Positions 10,419 to 23,443 of a stretch of DNA of 64,000 nucleotides are shown piece after piece; within the stretch, counting starts at the first letter, position 1, and each line of letters starts with the position of its first letter. The notes under the pieces were generated by a model. It saw only the letters and a program-made list of their open reading frames with translations, did not search any database and was not told the origin of the DNA. The translations under genes and the position numbers were made by a program. The stretch is taken from positions 2,211,501 to 2,275,500 of the forward strand of contig CM070617.1 in assembly GCA_036346255.1 (NCBI GenBank), in the 5' to 3' direction. Source of the DNA: Ampelocalamus luodianensis. Taxonomy: Eukaryota; Streptophyta; Magnoliopsida; Poales; Poaceae.

Positions 10419-12074
10419 GTTGTATGTACTTAATTACACATCATTCTTAGGTCAGAACGAAATCATACATGCGGCTTCTAATTAACGTCTTGATCGAGTG
10501 AACTTCAGGGTGAAAAACCCTTCCAGTATATTAAAACAATACCCTCTTGATTTCTATACTTATTTCCATCCATCAAAACTTCATTTTATTTCCTCTTAAA
10601 AAACATCATTCTATTCCAGGTCCTAATTAAACTTATGGCGTGTACTATGGGTGATAATAAAGGGGATGTCTATAGTGTGCAAGGGACCACTTTTCAGTGG
10701 TATGGTGGACCTACCAAGGTTCAAATCTTGGTATCCATATTTACCCACACATGAGTGCCCGTATTTCATGGAGACATGGTTAATTTATCACCGCCTTCCG
10801 CAATTAGGAGTGTGCTAGGGACACACTCGCTTGTGTGCCTGTGTGGTCTGCATGCTCGTGCGGTTGTGGATCCAGAACCAAAATGACCGGGGTTCTATTC
10901 CCATACATATCTTGGATTATATTGACTGTGGTTTGAGGTATCCTTTATCTAAGGTTAGGGTATCCATACTATATATACATGGCTATATATAAAGAAAAAT
11001 ATTTTTTTGACATGGTATCATGTGCACCCCTGTGGGGTACTGCAGATATCCGCCCCATGTGCTTGTGTGTCTACCTTATAATAATATCATTAAAAAAGGG
11101 TATGTCTCTGGTTTTTAAAAAAGGGCATGCCTATGAAGCACACATACCTCCCAGCACATCTGACGGGCAAAAAATTTCAATTTACGTTTAAAAGAATATA
11201 TATCAGGAGCCTGATAATTGGCACCGGTTAATTAACTGACTTCTTGGAGGAGTAGCCTGCCAAATGTTCAACTAAAACGATCAAGCTAGTCAATGCCGCT
11301 ACCAACATTGTTTTGTGAGGATGACTAATTATAGTTAGATGCATGCCGTGTCTGCCTTATACTCTATATGTATATGATCGAATGCCTTGCAGGTCTATGT
11401 GTATGCATACCTGAAGTTAGGTAGGAATTGGAAAGACGTCGGTAGTGTATTTAATCTTCGATATGGAGTATATAGTATACGCAAAGAAGAGATTGGTTGA
11501 GGCGAGTCGGAACTCTGCTGCTCACGCTTGTGCTTGTCATGTTTGCCATCATGCTTAATTATCATAGTCTTTTGCGCCAGGATTGTAACTCTCTCGTTTT
11601 CAATTGATGAAAGCCCGTCGCTTCCCCTAAAAAAATTGACATGTGCAATGGTTCTGCGGTGGTGTTTCGAACTAATTACAACCCACCCCCACCCCCCTAG
11701 ATTTTTATTTTATTTTTCGTAGTCTCCAGTGTAACACTATAACTATGATATTTTTTTGTTAAATATACTGGAAAATAATAAAACTTGTATATTATAAAAC
11801 TATTTTGCAAGACAGATAAAATGTTATTTTTATGAAATCAATTTGTATATTTTTACATATATTAGTAGACAAATTTTAAAAAAGTTGACCGCACGAATCC
11901 ATCGTGGCCCATATTTAGAGACGCAGGGAGGAAGTGTTTGTCGAGAAGTTGTTGGGTGGAATTGCCACGATCATTATCCTAGTTTGTGTTGAAACAACTT
12001 GATCAGTATCCTGGTTGGTGTTAGTTTACTGATAAGGTGTTATATAGATGCCATGGCATCACATACGCAAGTCA
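10419..12074. other. Gene-free stretch
   Basis: No gene is recognised. At 10718-10731 the sequence GGTTCAAATCTTGG resembles a tRNA B box and could mark an old SINE, but no A box or tail is convincing. The rest is AT-rich. Confidence 0.4.
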
Positions 12075-12810
12075 TTACACTGGTATAGAAAAGGTTTTTA
12101 CAGATGGTTCAAAATTATCATCACAGACGGTTTCATGAGCCGTTTGAGTTTATGGTTCTGTAATGATATGAGGTCATCACAGACAGTTTTCGAACCGTCT
12201 GTGATGCATACTATCATGACGGTTATTAACTCGTAACCGCTCATGCGATAGTTGACTATCACGAGACGGTTTGTAGAATCGTCGTGATATCGATGTATTA
12301 CAGATGATTTGTAGAACCGTCTGCGTGATAGCTGTTTATCACAGATGGTTTGTAGATGAAAGCGTCTATGATGATCGAGGTCTGAATTCGGCTAGCTAGC
12401 TCGCTCATTGGGTGTTCATCCTAAACGTGCAGGTGAACCACGACATACTTCATCGAACCTAACACACTGGAGTGTGTGATTTTCTTCATACCAATCCTCC
12501 AAGTGCTTGTATAATCCTTCTAAATCATGACCTCAGAAGTAATAGTAGTAGAACTGAAGTTGAAGTTATTAATTACAAGCATGTAATTGTCTTTAAACCC
12601 AACAAGAACACCAAGCAACTTGAGTTCTTATTTATATGTAAGGATGGCCTCACCGTAGAACATGATATCAAAGAATGGTTGGTTGCTGATACATGATGCC
12701 ACTTCCCAGTTGGAGTACCTGCACGTCCATGTCACTTTCTGAACATAGCGACGTCCAATTATCTATCGAAGAAATCCAGGTCATTGGATGTCCACGTGTT
12801 CTCCTGGCAG

Positions 12811-13674
12811 TCATGCTTCTTGAACTTGCAGACTCGATGAAGCAGGTCGTGGCTGATGTCTCATACTCCTCATACTGCGTGGACGATCCCAAAAAAAAAT
12901 CATGCTTCGTGGTGGGCTTAGTTGTTTTCTTAGGCGTAATTGTCCAACCCTTCCATTACACCACAACCCGTGCTCGTGCACCGGTGGCCATCCTCCGACG
13001 GTATCCACACCTAGCCCAGCAGCCCGACCATCTTCTTCCACGTCGCCTCCTGGACTGCGTCCACAGCGAGCCTCCAGCACCGCCTGCACTCCCGGTTGGT
13101 CCTCTTGGATGTCTCGCATCCGCCGCTGGTCGGCTCGCCCTCGACCTAGTTGATGTAGTGCTTCCCAACGTCAGACACCTCGCCAGCTGTGTAGAGGAGG
13201 AGGTCGAGCACGTAGGTCATGTCCTTGTGGTTGGCGACGGCCACTCGTTTGAGGCACACGAGACCGCGCTGCATGTCTTGGGGCACGAAGACAAGCGTGA
13301 GGCCGACGATGAAACATGCCTCTGGGTTGCCGACGCTAGCCATGTGGTTGATGACGGCGTGGTAGCGCTCGTTGTCCAAGTACTTCATCGTCTCCTCCCA
13401 CTCCAGCGTCACACGCCTCCCCACGGCGTCCTCCTTGGACGCCTTGTACATAGCCTTGTAACTCAAATATATGTACATACACAATTCAAGATGTCAGAAT
13501 AAATAGTAGTACGTATTTTTATAGGTATAAATATGTACGCACGTAGCTCGTAGGCTGCAGAGGTCAGCCATAGGCTGAGGAGAGCTCGCGGTCGACGATG
13601 TCGACGACGACATCGCGAGGAAGAGCGACAGCGATCGCCGACCTCCTCGCCGTTATGCTCCGCGTGCTCACCAT
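12811..13674 (-). pseudogene. Captured F-box-like gene fragment
   Basis: Reading down from an ATG at 13674, an F-box-like start (ALPRDVVVDIVDRELSS) is followed by a stop. From about 13460 comes a frame with RRVTLEWEETMKYL and then GNPEACFIVGLTLVF and RGLVCLKRVAVANHK, which resemble Sel1-like helical repeats. This arrangement matches a grass F-box family in which an F-box precedes Sel1-like repeats. A stop near 13146 precedes a Cys-rich tail in which other frames take over (about 13130-12811). As an F-box protein it would recruit targets to an SCF ubiquitin ligase; this copy is broken. The family is recognised by style only. Confidence 0.55.
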
Positions 13675-14199
13675 GGTGATTGTTGCGTACGTATTCAATA
13701 CCGTGAGTAGAGCAATGTGGCTGGGATTCATCTTTCGGTAGCAGATGATCATTCTTATAAAATATAGAGTAACTTCCAACCGAAGACGAAGACGAAGAGA
13801 CGTGTCGTAACATCGGCACACGAGACGAAGAGACGCATCGCGCGGGAGCCGAAGCATTGAACATATCACAGATGGTTCTAACTACAAACCGTCTGTGATA
13901 CGTAGTTATCACAGATGATTCTAAAGTAGAACCGTTTGTGATAAATACACATAACCGTCTGTGATAATATATAAATGCAAATTCAGAACATGACACATAA
14001 ACATGTATTACTTGTTTTTCACCAGTCAGTAATGCCATCATGTTGTTATACCGAGACCATTTACATATATAGAAGACAGTAAATACAAATTCAACTGTTT
14101 TTTTTTTTGTATTTATATATGGCCAAACAGCGTAGCCAGTCGCTTCTTAATTACAAAGATTTAAAAAAAGTAGGAACCTAAATAATCAAAGTTTTCCTA

Positions 14200-14814
14200 G
14201 TGGCGGAGGTAGCATACTATCTCCATCTTCAAAACTTTGTAGGCGATAATGTTGGCATTGGACGGTTCGTGATCATCAGCGAACGAAGCCCGAAATGCGT
14301 CCACCCACTGACGCGCTCATTCGAGTGTCTCCTGAAGACCCTTATATTACTGAATCAAGTCGAATTGAGCCCATAGGCTTTCTACTCTGGCTTGAGGGGT
14401 TTCGGCAAGGTTGACTCGGTTGCCTGCTGCTTCGATTAAGTAGTCCAAGCGACGACAAGCCTCCTGGAGACGTGCAACATCGTTGTGGAGGACCACGTTG
14501 ACGACGAGGTTAACTCGTTGGAAGTGTGAGACCGCCTGGAAGACACAGCGGAGGAGGATGTCAAGACAGCGGAAGGTGGCCGTCACCTGCTCTAGCAAAT
14601 CCTCGGGCAGAGGAGGGAGGACACTGTTGGCATAGTGTCCTTTCGCAATATCCGCCAGAGTACGACCGGAGAGGTGCTCATACATTATGGCCAGGTAGGC
14701 CATCAATGTCGGCGACAAGGAAACAGAAGAGGGAGCTATTTCTGCTTTAGAGTATAGAGTGATGTACGTGGGGATGATCATCTTCGAGGGTGGATGATTA
14801 TTTTTATAAAACAA
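14200..14814 (-). pseudogene. Unknown open frame inside the CACTA element
   Basis: A 155-residue frame, mostly helical and leucine-rich (for example LLEQVTATFRCLDILLRC and RRLDYLIEAAGNRV), ends with TAA at about 14347. The same frame continues past it and one more stop (TGA at about 14323) with ARQWVDAFRASFADDHEPSN and ends near 14203. Persistent protein-like composition past two stops indicates a decayed captured gene. No family is recognised. Confidence 0.4.
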
Positions 14815-15285
14815 TGAATAAATTCAGCGTGTGAGACGAAGAGACGCATCGAGGAGCCGAAGCAGTATTGATGTGACGAATAGACGCACCGGCGACGACG
14901 GCGACGAAGAGACTCATTGGGGAGCCGAAGCGACGTATCACAGACCGTTCTTATTAAGAACCGTCCGTGTTAATATCACAGACGGTTATAATTAAAAACT
15001 GTCTGTGAAGTATGCAATTATCACAGACGGTTCGTATTAAGAACCGTCTGTGAAGTATCACAGACGGTTCGTGATACGAGCTGTCTATTATATTAATTCA
15101 CCATAGACGGACGGTTCGTGATACGAGCTGTCTATTATATTAATTCACCATAGACGGTTCTTAACGTGTCCAGTAACAAAGACGGTCGCGCTGGTAAAAC
15201 CGTCTGTGATTATCACGAACACTGACGGTTTTAGAAAACCGTATGTGATGAGGCGTCCAATATTAGCCTTTTTGTAGTAGTATTA

Positions 15286-16963
15286 ATTAATTAAGATGCA
15301 TGGCGATTTCACAATTTAATTACAATTTCTAAACATGGTAGCCCAAGGCAAGTTGATCGAGAATGTACATGTTTTGAATAAGTAGAAGACTAAGAAGAGA
15401 ATGAGGTAGTGGATGATTGTAACCTGGTAAGTGCGTCTTTTCCAACTATATAATGTGGTGTTGTGTTGGTAAAGCACTAAACCTAGCCTTGTACTGTAAT
15501 TTTGGAAATCAAGAACAACTTTGAATTGCAAACAGCTGAATTATTTAGCCCCATGCAAACAGTTAGGAGCTAGTGGGTAAAAGGGAACATGGAAACCAAA
15601 ATGCTGGTGTCAATTAGACCTTGAGGTGTTACAGATGCATGGTATAGAAGCTCAACCACGCACGTCTAACCAAACGTATTAATTAGGTTGCTACGTGTTC
15701 GGCTGTTGATTAGGTTCGGCTGTTGATTAGATTGCAGGTGATGCTCGATTCAAACTACAGTGTAATGCTAGCTGGTGTATGCACACACATACGTGTTTGG
15801 CTGTTGATTAGATTGCAGGTGATGCTCGCTTCAAACTACAGTGTAATGTTAGCTGGTGTATGCACACACATGTATACGTACACGTAGACATCGTCACGTT
15901 GATTTGACTTGGGGCACTAGCTAGCTTGGAACCATCTATATGCGCACTTGGTTGGGTTCTATGGTCGACACATGGCAAGTTTGCGCTTCGACTAGTTTGC
16001 TTCCTCCAATCCTCCGAAAGCGATCGCCATTAATCACCATCATCTCTTTTCACTGGTGCAACATGAAATCATGATGATAAAGGATGCTAGTTAGTGACCC
16101 ATGGAAAGGAGAAGAGAGATCACTGGACACCATTCTTCACTTACTTTCCATCATCGACCCCCCATGGATGGATGATAAGAACATCTTTTCCACTTCCCTA
16201 TCACTCAAGTGGTGGTTTGATCGATCATCGCAAGAGTCTAAGCCTATGTGTTTTAGGGTAGGTTTCCTACGCACCTCGCGCGACGCCGACGATGACGACG
16301 ACGACGACCGTGACGCCGAGACGGGGATGGCGACGATCCACATCGGCAAGTGATTGTTTAAATCGTGGCAATAACGGACATGACAAGTCCAAGAATCGTA
16401 ACTTGAACACGCTACTCATCTTTGCTTATTCTCTTGACTATACCACCTAACGAATATATGTCGATCATGACAATTGGCCCGCTTAAAGACTCGATTAATC
16501 GCACCCATCTCTTCTCCAGTCGATCTTGACTACTGTACTGTTTGCTTTGATCTCTCTCCCCAATCACGTACGTGAGAATTATTCACGTTTCCATACTCTG
16601 CGAGAATCGTATCATGTATAATATAATCACACTGAACCGGATTAGGATTAACCCAAAGCTAGGTGCAAAGAAAAGAACTTTAGAACCCAAAATCTTAACT
16701 AGAACCAAAGGATAGTAGTAGCTAACTGGAAAAGATACACTACTACCTAGAGATTCATTATTCATATATTCCTATACCTACGTAGGGAGCAGCAGGGACC
16801 TTTCTCCCTAACCATTTTTAATCGACAAATTCAACTCTATATATAGTTAGTGGTTCGTAGCTTGCAACTTGTTGCGTACGTAAATCGGCAAGGAAAACTA
16901 ATAATAATTTTTGCCGATCGCTGCACCTCGATCGATCAATCGATTAAACAACATCTATGCATG
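15286..16963. other. Gene-free stretch
   Basis: There are only short frames. One at 16084-16353 ends in an aspartate run (GACGAC repeats) and has no recognised similarity. A tandem duplication is listed separately. Confidence 0.4.
15713..15871. repeat. Tandem duplication, 81-bp unit
   Basis: GGCTGTTGATTAGATTGCAG and the ~60 bases after it, through GTATGCACACACAT, recur at an 81-bp offset with few changes. A 17-bp sub-repeat (GTTCGGCTGTTGATTAG) is doubled at the left edge. Confidence 0.85.
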
Positions 16964-17689
16964 CAGTGGCGGAACCAGGATTATAGGAGATCTGGGACAA
17001 ACTTGTAGTGTAAAAAATACCGAGACAAAATATGATTTGAGGGGAAATTGAGCAAACTTGGCTGGCTCAATGGCTCCTGGCTGAAGCTCAGTTCACGCCT
17101 CGCTGTCCCCTAGCTCCGCGGCTCTACCCGTCGCTAGAGCCGTGTCGGGCCTCCCTCGCGGACCGCGGTCGTGGCCTCGCTCGTCAGCTGTCCCAGTAGT
17201 GCGACGAGCTCCCACCATCCCGTGAGTCACCTCGCCGGCTCGCAGCGCCTCAGCCCCCGCCCACGCTGCGCCGAGCTCCTGCCGTCCTGTGCGCCGCCTC
17301 GCCGGTCCGCCTCGCCTCAACCCCCTCCCGCATCGCCCGTTGCCATCGGTGGCTCCGGCGCGGTGCATCGGCGGCGCGGCTTGGTGTGGGCATGTGGGAG
17401 GTGGCGAGTGCTGCGTGGTGGAGTGCCTGGTTGGGGAATGGCTGAAATAGAATGGGGTTCACCTCGTTAGGGTTAATCATCATTTCATTCATTTGGGTTG
17501 GGTCTGCCGGCTGCCACTTAGCCCACGTGTACGCGGCATCTTCTCCTCCTCGCCCAGTCCTTCTCCATGGATGTGCCTACTCCAAGTAAGCTTCCATGAC
17601 GGCTTGGCACCAGCGGGCTAGCGGAGGCGGGATCGGCCTAGGAGACCGTGGCGGCTGCCCGGCTTGCCCCTACGGTAGTTCCGCGATTG
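16964..17689. mobile_element. Possible hAT-like non-autonomous element
   Basis: CAGTGGCGGAACCAGG at 16964 and the complement CAATCGCGGAACTACC at 17689 form imperfect 16-bp inverted ends (12 of 16). The 8-bp flanks TATGCATG and CATACACA differ only by transitions. The interior is GC-rich without a recognised protein. This is a weak call. Confidence 0.25.
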
Positions 17690-17891
17690 CATACACATGA
17701 TAACCGCCCATGAGGAAAGAAGTGATTTCTTGATAGATCACCCTCATTCTAATCATGATATATCGCACTGTAATTAGTTCTAGTATATATGCATAGTGCA
17801 GTGTACATGTTCACCTTTGGATCAGCTCATTCCCCGCCAATCTCTCTGAGCAGCAATTTTCTCAGTCCAAAATGGGTGTTAATTGTGAAAC

Positions 17892-18199
17892 TGTTGTATA
17901 TCGGTCAGTTTCCAAGGCCCAATCATGTGTAGACATTTTACCTAAACAAAGTCTCATTACGGGAATAAAGGCCCATAAGGCTCATTAGTTAGTTTAGTCA
18001 TATATTGCTTATTCATGCATGAAATGAGATCTCCTCCTATATAAAGGGGGTAGAGGCTCTCATTGTACACACAAGCCTATAGTCAAAGGGGTCAATAAAG
18101 AGAGAAGGTTAAAATTATATCATTGTGTTCTCGTCTATTGTTTATTATTTGTAAGTTGAGAACTTCGTTCGTCAGCAACACGACCTTGATAATACAACA
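17892..18199 (+). repeat. 5' LTR of copia element 1
   Basis: This 308-bp LTR has perfect 8-bp inverted ends TGTTGTAT and ATACAACA. A TATA box (TATATAAA) lies at 18038-18045. CGTTATCAGCACG follows at once, a sequence commonly found at the primer-site position of plant copia elements. Confidence 0.88.
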
Positions 18200-18985
18200 C
18201 GTTATCAGCACGATAACACTCTAAGCTAAGGCTTCCTGGTGCGTTACTTTGATATAATTTTCAATTCTACGGTATTGTTCTTTTTAGTATATTAGTTTTG
18301 ATTCTATTGTTCATTGCCATCGATCTCACCGGTCGACCGGGTGCATGCATCTGCGTGCGCGCCGACCGCGCCTTCCATTGGCCGCACCGGTCGTACGCCT
18401 CCGCATGCATGCCGACGCGTTGTCACCATCGCCGACCAAGTGTCGCCTCCGGCGAGCCAGCCAACCGAGCTGATCGGTCGTGCGCCTCCGCGCAGGCACC
18501 ATTAGACTAAATCGAGATTGGTTGGGTACACCTCCATGTACCTTCGCGATTGTCGTCGATGAGCGAGACTAGTTGTGCGCTCCGTTGTAACATCCCAAAA
18601 TCCCAATTTTGGGAAAGTAGAATGAAAATAAGTGGGAGAATAATTTTGGACATGTTTACATGTGGGAAAGATTATTTGAGCATGTTTGAAAATTTTCACC
18701 AAAAGCAACAATACATTTATATGAAAACAACAACTTGGAATAATTTTTGAGAAAATCACAGAATAGATAAAATCCTAAAAACATTACACAAGAAACTAAG
18801 CAGCGTCAAAAGCCCCCCACAAATATTTTCATAAATTTTGGACCCTGTTTGCTAAGTATAAAAATTCAGGGAACCTTCAGCCAGTTTTGGAAAATTCAAA
18901 AGCTAATTCGAATTTCCCGTCAGGCCAATGGGCAGAAACTGCCGCGGCCCATCTTCACTCGTGCTCGCTTTAGCCTGTGCCAGTG

Positions 18986-18986
<1 letters not shown>

Positions 18987-19034
<48 letters not shown>
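18987..19034. repeat. (CT)n microsatellite
   Basis: This is an uninterrupted run of about 24 CT units inside solo LTR copy 1. It is absent from the matching place of copy 2 (near 26300). Confidence 0.95.
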
Positions 19035-19038
<4 letters not shown>

Positions 19039-21027
19039 GACATGCTGGGCCTGCATGTCAGCACTCTTCTTCCACCTCGCCTTTGTCTCCGCCAGCACCA
19101 CACCCGCATTTCGACGTTCACCTGCCCCTATCGCCTCTGCCAGCACCACACCCATGCTAGCAACTCTCGGATGGTGCCCTTTTTTGCACGGATGGAGAGA
19201 CCAGAGCACCCCCTGCGAGTTTCTCATGTGACCGCTGCCTTCTCGCCATTCTTCTCGTGGTAACTTAGCCGTACATAATCTTGCCACCGCGTCATCTTGT
19301 TCCTCGGCTTGCCCCCGTTCCATTTTCACGTAAACCCGAGTTTATCACTCATTGGTTTGGTGGGAACGTGTGTGTTGTTTTCGATGCTGGTGAGCACGCC
19401 TTCACACCATTGCTGCTCTGGTGAACTTCCTCACCTACGACACTTGCGTCATTTTTTATCATTGTCCATCGCTCATTCCTCTTCTTTACTCAACACAGCT
19501 CTTGGATTCTCGTAGCTCAATTGCGCTCGCCATCGTCCCCAACTCCGGCATGCACCAAATCTGAGCTACGGTGTTCTTGCTGTTCCAGCAGGTTTGAATA
19601 ACCCCCGAGTGCGTCATCATGTGCTCCACCTTGCTTCATCTAATTCCCCTACTCAATGTAGGTAGATTTGCAAAGAATTCGAGCTTCATTGCCATCTTCC
19701 TCTCTCACGGTCGCCGCCGCCATTTTTGTTCTCCTTTGAAGCTCAGTGAGCCTTAGACCGATTCCTTGCACTGACACCATCTCCGGGACATCAGTGAGAT
19801 CATGCGACACTCATTGTAGCTATCATCATGAACCCCCTTCGCGTCGCCGCTACTCATTGTCGACAAGCCGCCTCAACCCTTCCCTGGCCTCATCTTCTTG
19901 ACCCTCATGGTCGTTATGAGTAACAGACGGGTGAGTTCCTAGAGCCCACTCCTCCTTAGCCACCCATGGCACCGCCGCGGTTGCATGCTGTCGGCTCGCC
20001 TTCGGTGACCATAAGTCCCTGTGCCCAGTCCATTAGCATCACTTGAACTCGTTGAGTCTAGTGCACCTCTTCTTTAGCCCCTGGAATGCCTCTTTCGTCG
20101 AAGCTGTCGCTGACCCAAAGCTTGCCACCGCTTCTCACCATTACACCACCGACTCTGTCCATCTCTCCGATCATCTTCACCTCCCCTAGCATCGCAGTAA
20201 TGCCCTCTCTCCATTTCGGCGCTCCTTCAAGCTTTTTCACGACCACCTCACCACCGACGAGCTATTCTTCCCTCTCGGCCGCGCAGCTCTGCTACATCTT
20301 TCTTTCTTTCTCTCTGACTGGTGAGACCTACATGCGTTTAGGATTTAGTTAACATAATGACAGTTGTTAAGTGTAATAAGAGTATGACAGGTGGGACCAG
20401 TCGAAAAGATTATTAGAAATCTAATTTCAAATGTTTTTATAATGTGAGTCACTGACATGTGGGACCACCCACTGTTTTTGGTTTTAAAACATGTTCTAAA
20501 ACCCGAGAGACTGACATGTGGACCCCAGTGGTCAGATAATTAAAATCAAAAATAGGTTTAATTATTTAGTTAATAAATAATGAGTCTATGACATGTGGGA
20601 CCACCTCTATTTTATAAATAAAAATCCAAAAAAGAAAACTATGAGAGACTAACAAGTAGGCCCCACATATAAGTTAATAAAAATAGAAAATGAGAAAAGA
20701 CGCTTTCAGTTCAGAGGAAAATACGTCTTCTCTGTTGGAAAGTGTAAACCTATGTAAAACTCAGAGGAAAATATATTTTCTCTATTGGAAAGCGTAAACC
20801 TCAGAGAATACACTTTCGAAGTCACCCTTTTATTAATTTCTGGAATTTCAAAACCGAAGCAAATTAAAATGCTAATAACTTTCGCATATGAACTCCAAAT
20901 CAAATGAATCTTTTTTGTAAATTCATATAAAATCATGCTTTGTCTAAATATCCAAAAATATTGGACTTTTGTTTATGTTGAAATTATTTTTTTCTATATT
21001 TAATTTGCTATCGGCTCTTTTTTAATA

Positions 21028-21641
21028 GTTTAGGGGAAATTGGCTACAGGGCATCCTCCATTGTCTACCTTTGCCAACGGGCACCCAAAATTCGTGGTTT
21101 AGCCAAAACGCACTGCCAAAAGCTGTAATTTTGCCGTAGGACACTGAGGCCATTATTTTATCATTTTCGGGTGAGAAAGGAGAGAGAAAGCACGTGAAAT
21201 GTCCATTTTGCCCTTCAGTCTCCTTCCTCTTCTCTTCACTCGTACTACTGTTGCTCGCGATTTCTTGCCCGGCCTGCTCGTGGTAGCGCTGCGCGTGGGA
21301 ACAAACTGTGTTGAGATGAGCGGCAGAGAGGTTAAAGCGATGGCTAAAATGGGACCAAGGGGTGAAGGCGACCATGAGGGTAGTCTTGGTGCGGCTCCGG
21401 CGGCACTATGGCGGCTGGGAGGATGCGAGCGGCGGCCGGCTGTGGGGGTAGCAAGGTGTGGCGGTGCTCGGGTGAGGGGGAAGGAGACTTAGGGCGAGTA
21501 TGAGTATGAGGAGGCCCAGGGGAACTCACCGGGATCGGTAGCGACGGCGGGGAGAAGCTGAAGCGGGCTCGCGACGGCAACCATGGCGGCGGGAGCTCCA
21601 ATGGTGGCGGCGACACAGGAAATAAGAGAGCGGATGAGAGC
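21028..21641. mobile_element. 614-bp insertion in solo LTR copy 1
   Basis: It is absent from copy 2 at the matching point (near 28300) and flanked by an exact 8-bp repeat TTTTAATA (21020-21027 and 21642-21649). The interior turns GC-rich after 21180. No inverted ends are obvious. An 8-bp duplication suggests a DNA transposon (hAT, or Mutator with 9 bp). The class is undetermined. Confidence 0.65.
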
Positions 21642-23443
21642 TTTTAATAAACATCGATATCTCGACCGAAAATTACGACGATCCTTCATCCTCTTATCCT
21701 GAGCAACCAGAGCAAGGCAAGCACATCCTTTGAACATGTTGATCCTACTATTTGAATTATTGTACTTCTTTTTGTAAAATCTATAATGCATGCATGTATG
21801 TTTTTTTAAAATTGCTATATTTGGGGATAACGATAGTTATATTCCTATTCAAAGCATAATCCTCCTTAAAATATTGGTATCCCTGCTGATGTAGCCAATA
21901 GGTTATGGTTTAGGCAATAGCTAGTGTCAATTTGGGTATTTCGAGTGCGAATATCGCACAAGTGCTTAGCCTGGCTCTATATTTGCTAAAATTGGAAAAA
22001 TGGATGACATGTTGTGTATGAGTTTAGGAGATTTTGAAATGATTGTCTAGAGTGGTTTACCTCTATTATTTTGTATAAAAATAAAAATAATAAAAAACGT
22101 AGTTTGTGACTCGGGCGAATTATATTATATTCTTTGAAGTGTGAGATCTGTATCTCACAAGTAGATAGGGGGAGATCCTCGCCTGGGCCAATTAAGGACT
22201 GAATGTCGGTGCTCCCAATCTAAAGCCAAAGCGTACAACCACATCTGCCGGTATGGGATGGTCTTAGCAAATTAAGTCATTGAAAACTAGCCTTACACGT
22301 TGGTAGATCGTGGTAGTGCGAGTATGACCGATTTTGGTATGTTCAAAGGGTCTCCCTTCACTCAGGCATTGAAAACAAAGCCTTCCGACACAATGGTGAA
22401 TGCCTCATTAAGATGGGGGTGCACCCGGGTGAAGTGAGAGTGTTCATTCGTCGGCTTAGTACAAGGTTAGGACTAAGCGATGTAAAAACATCGATGTGTA
22501 CTCTAGACTGCTTACCAACGGATAGTGAGCGGTGGTATCGATGGATGCCAAATAAACTAGAGAATTCGTATGTTGTGGATAAAGTTGTACACCTCTGCAG
22601 AGTGTAAATCTATTAAAGTAGCCATGCTCACGGTCATGAGCATGCTTGGTGCGGTCCATCAGGTATATTCTTGGTTTTTGCAAAAGCGGTTCTTGTTGGA
22701 AAATGAGGGAAGGGTTTTGTTGTTGATATTTGAGGGAAGGGTTTTGTTGCTGATATTTGAGTTGAGTGCCATGTCTATGGCTGAAAGTAAGATGTTGATC
22801 ACAACCGAGGAGGGTTCGGATTTATTATTTATCAAGTACTTGTTGATTCTTTAATTATTAAGTGCCTTTTTTAAAATTCTGTTGCATATTACTATGTATT
22901 GATATGACAAATAAAACTTGCTTAAATGCTGAAAATAACTTATAGCATAGAGCCTCATCACTTGTTAGCCATGCATATATATAAAGTTTGTGATGCACTA
23001 CAAGTTTTATTGAGTACGTAATGTACTTAATCTTGCTTAAATTATTGTTCAGAGATAAAGAATGAGTATATGTCGGACGACGCGTTCTTTGCACCCAGTA
23101 CCAGAGGGTTCGGTGATGGATATTTCTAGGTCTTATTCCTTGTCGGTTGCTCGAGGGTTTGGATGGGCATACCACTGGACTTTTAGGTTTATATACATGT
23201 TATACTTCCGCTGTTTAATTCGCTACTTCTGATACTGATTTTTTATTTGGTCGGTCGGTCGTGTATCATACACTACGATGTAATCATTTAAGTTAAGTAC
23301 CATATTTGTTTCATATTGTATGTATATTATGTATGAATATGTATACCAAAGTTGTAGATGTGTGTACTAGCCACTGATTATAGGACTAGTACGGTACACA
23401 CACGATGGCTTTGGGTATTCAAAGCCTAGGGTCTGGCATCCGT

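Larger units (their letters stand above)
12078..15282. mobile_element. Non-autonomous CACTA element carrying gene fragments
   Basis: The left end is CACTGGTATAGAAAAGG at 12078. The right end is CCTTTTTGTAGTAGTA at 15267-15282, complement of CACTACTACAAAAAGG with its terminal base changed. A 3-bp duplication TTA flanks both ends (12075-12077 and 15283-15285), as expected for CACTA elements. Subterminal ATCACAGACGGTTC-type repeats fill 12095-12365 and 14937-15250 in both orientations, and an internal block lies at 13860-13970. No transposase is present. The interior holds an F-box-like fragment and an unknown frame, so this is a Pack-CACTA type element. Decayed termini suggest it is immobile. 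Confidence 0.82.
18586..23438 (+). mobile_element. Solo LTR, 4.85 kb (copy 1)
   Basis: It starts TGTAACATCCC and ends CTGGCA, flanked by the 5-bp duplication TCCGT (18581-18585 and 23439-23443). It is homologous along its length to 25890-30053. No primer site, purine tract or coding domain is present, so it is read as a solo LTR left by recombination between two LTRs. A TGTAAC start is common in gypsy elements of Tekay type; that assignment is a guess. It contains a (CT)n run and a separate 614-bp insertion. Open frames inside are not credible genes. Confidence 0.85.

Noticed and set aside
10700..10740. Possible tRNA gene or SINE from a B-box-like GGTTCAAATCTTGG
   Set aside because: No A box at the right distance, no cloverleaf and no poly(A) tail or duplication could be found.
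14937..15250. ATCACAGACGGTTC repeats, considered as satellite or CRISPR
   Set aside because: They mirror the array at 12095-12365 and sit just inside matching transposon ends, so they are CACTA subterminal repeats.
18849..19329. Frames with Ser-Leu or Arg-Glu repeats
   Set aside because: They are translations of the (CT)n run inside solo LTR copy 1.
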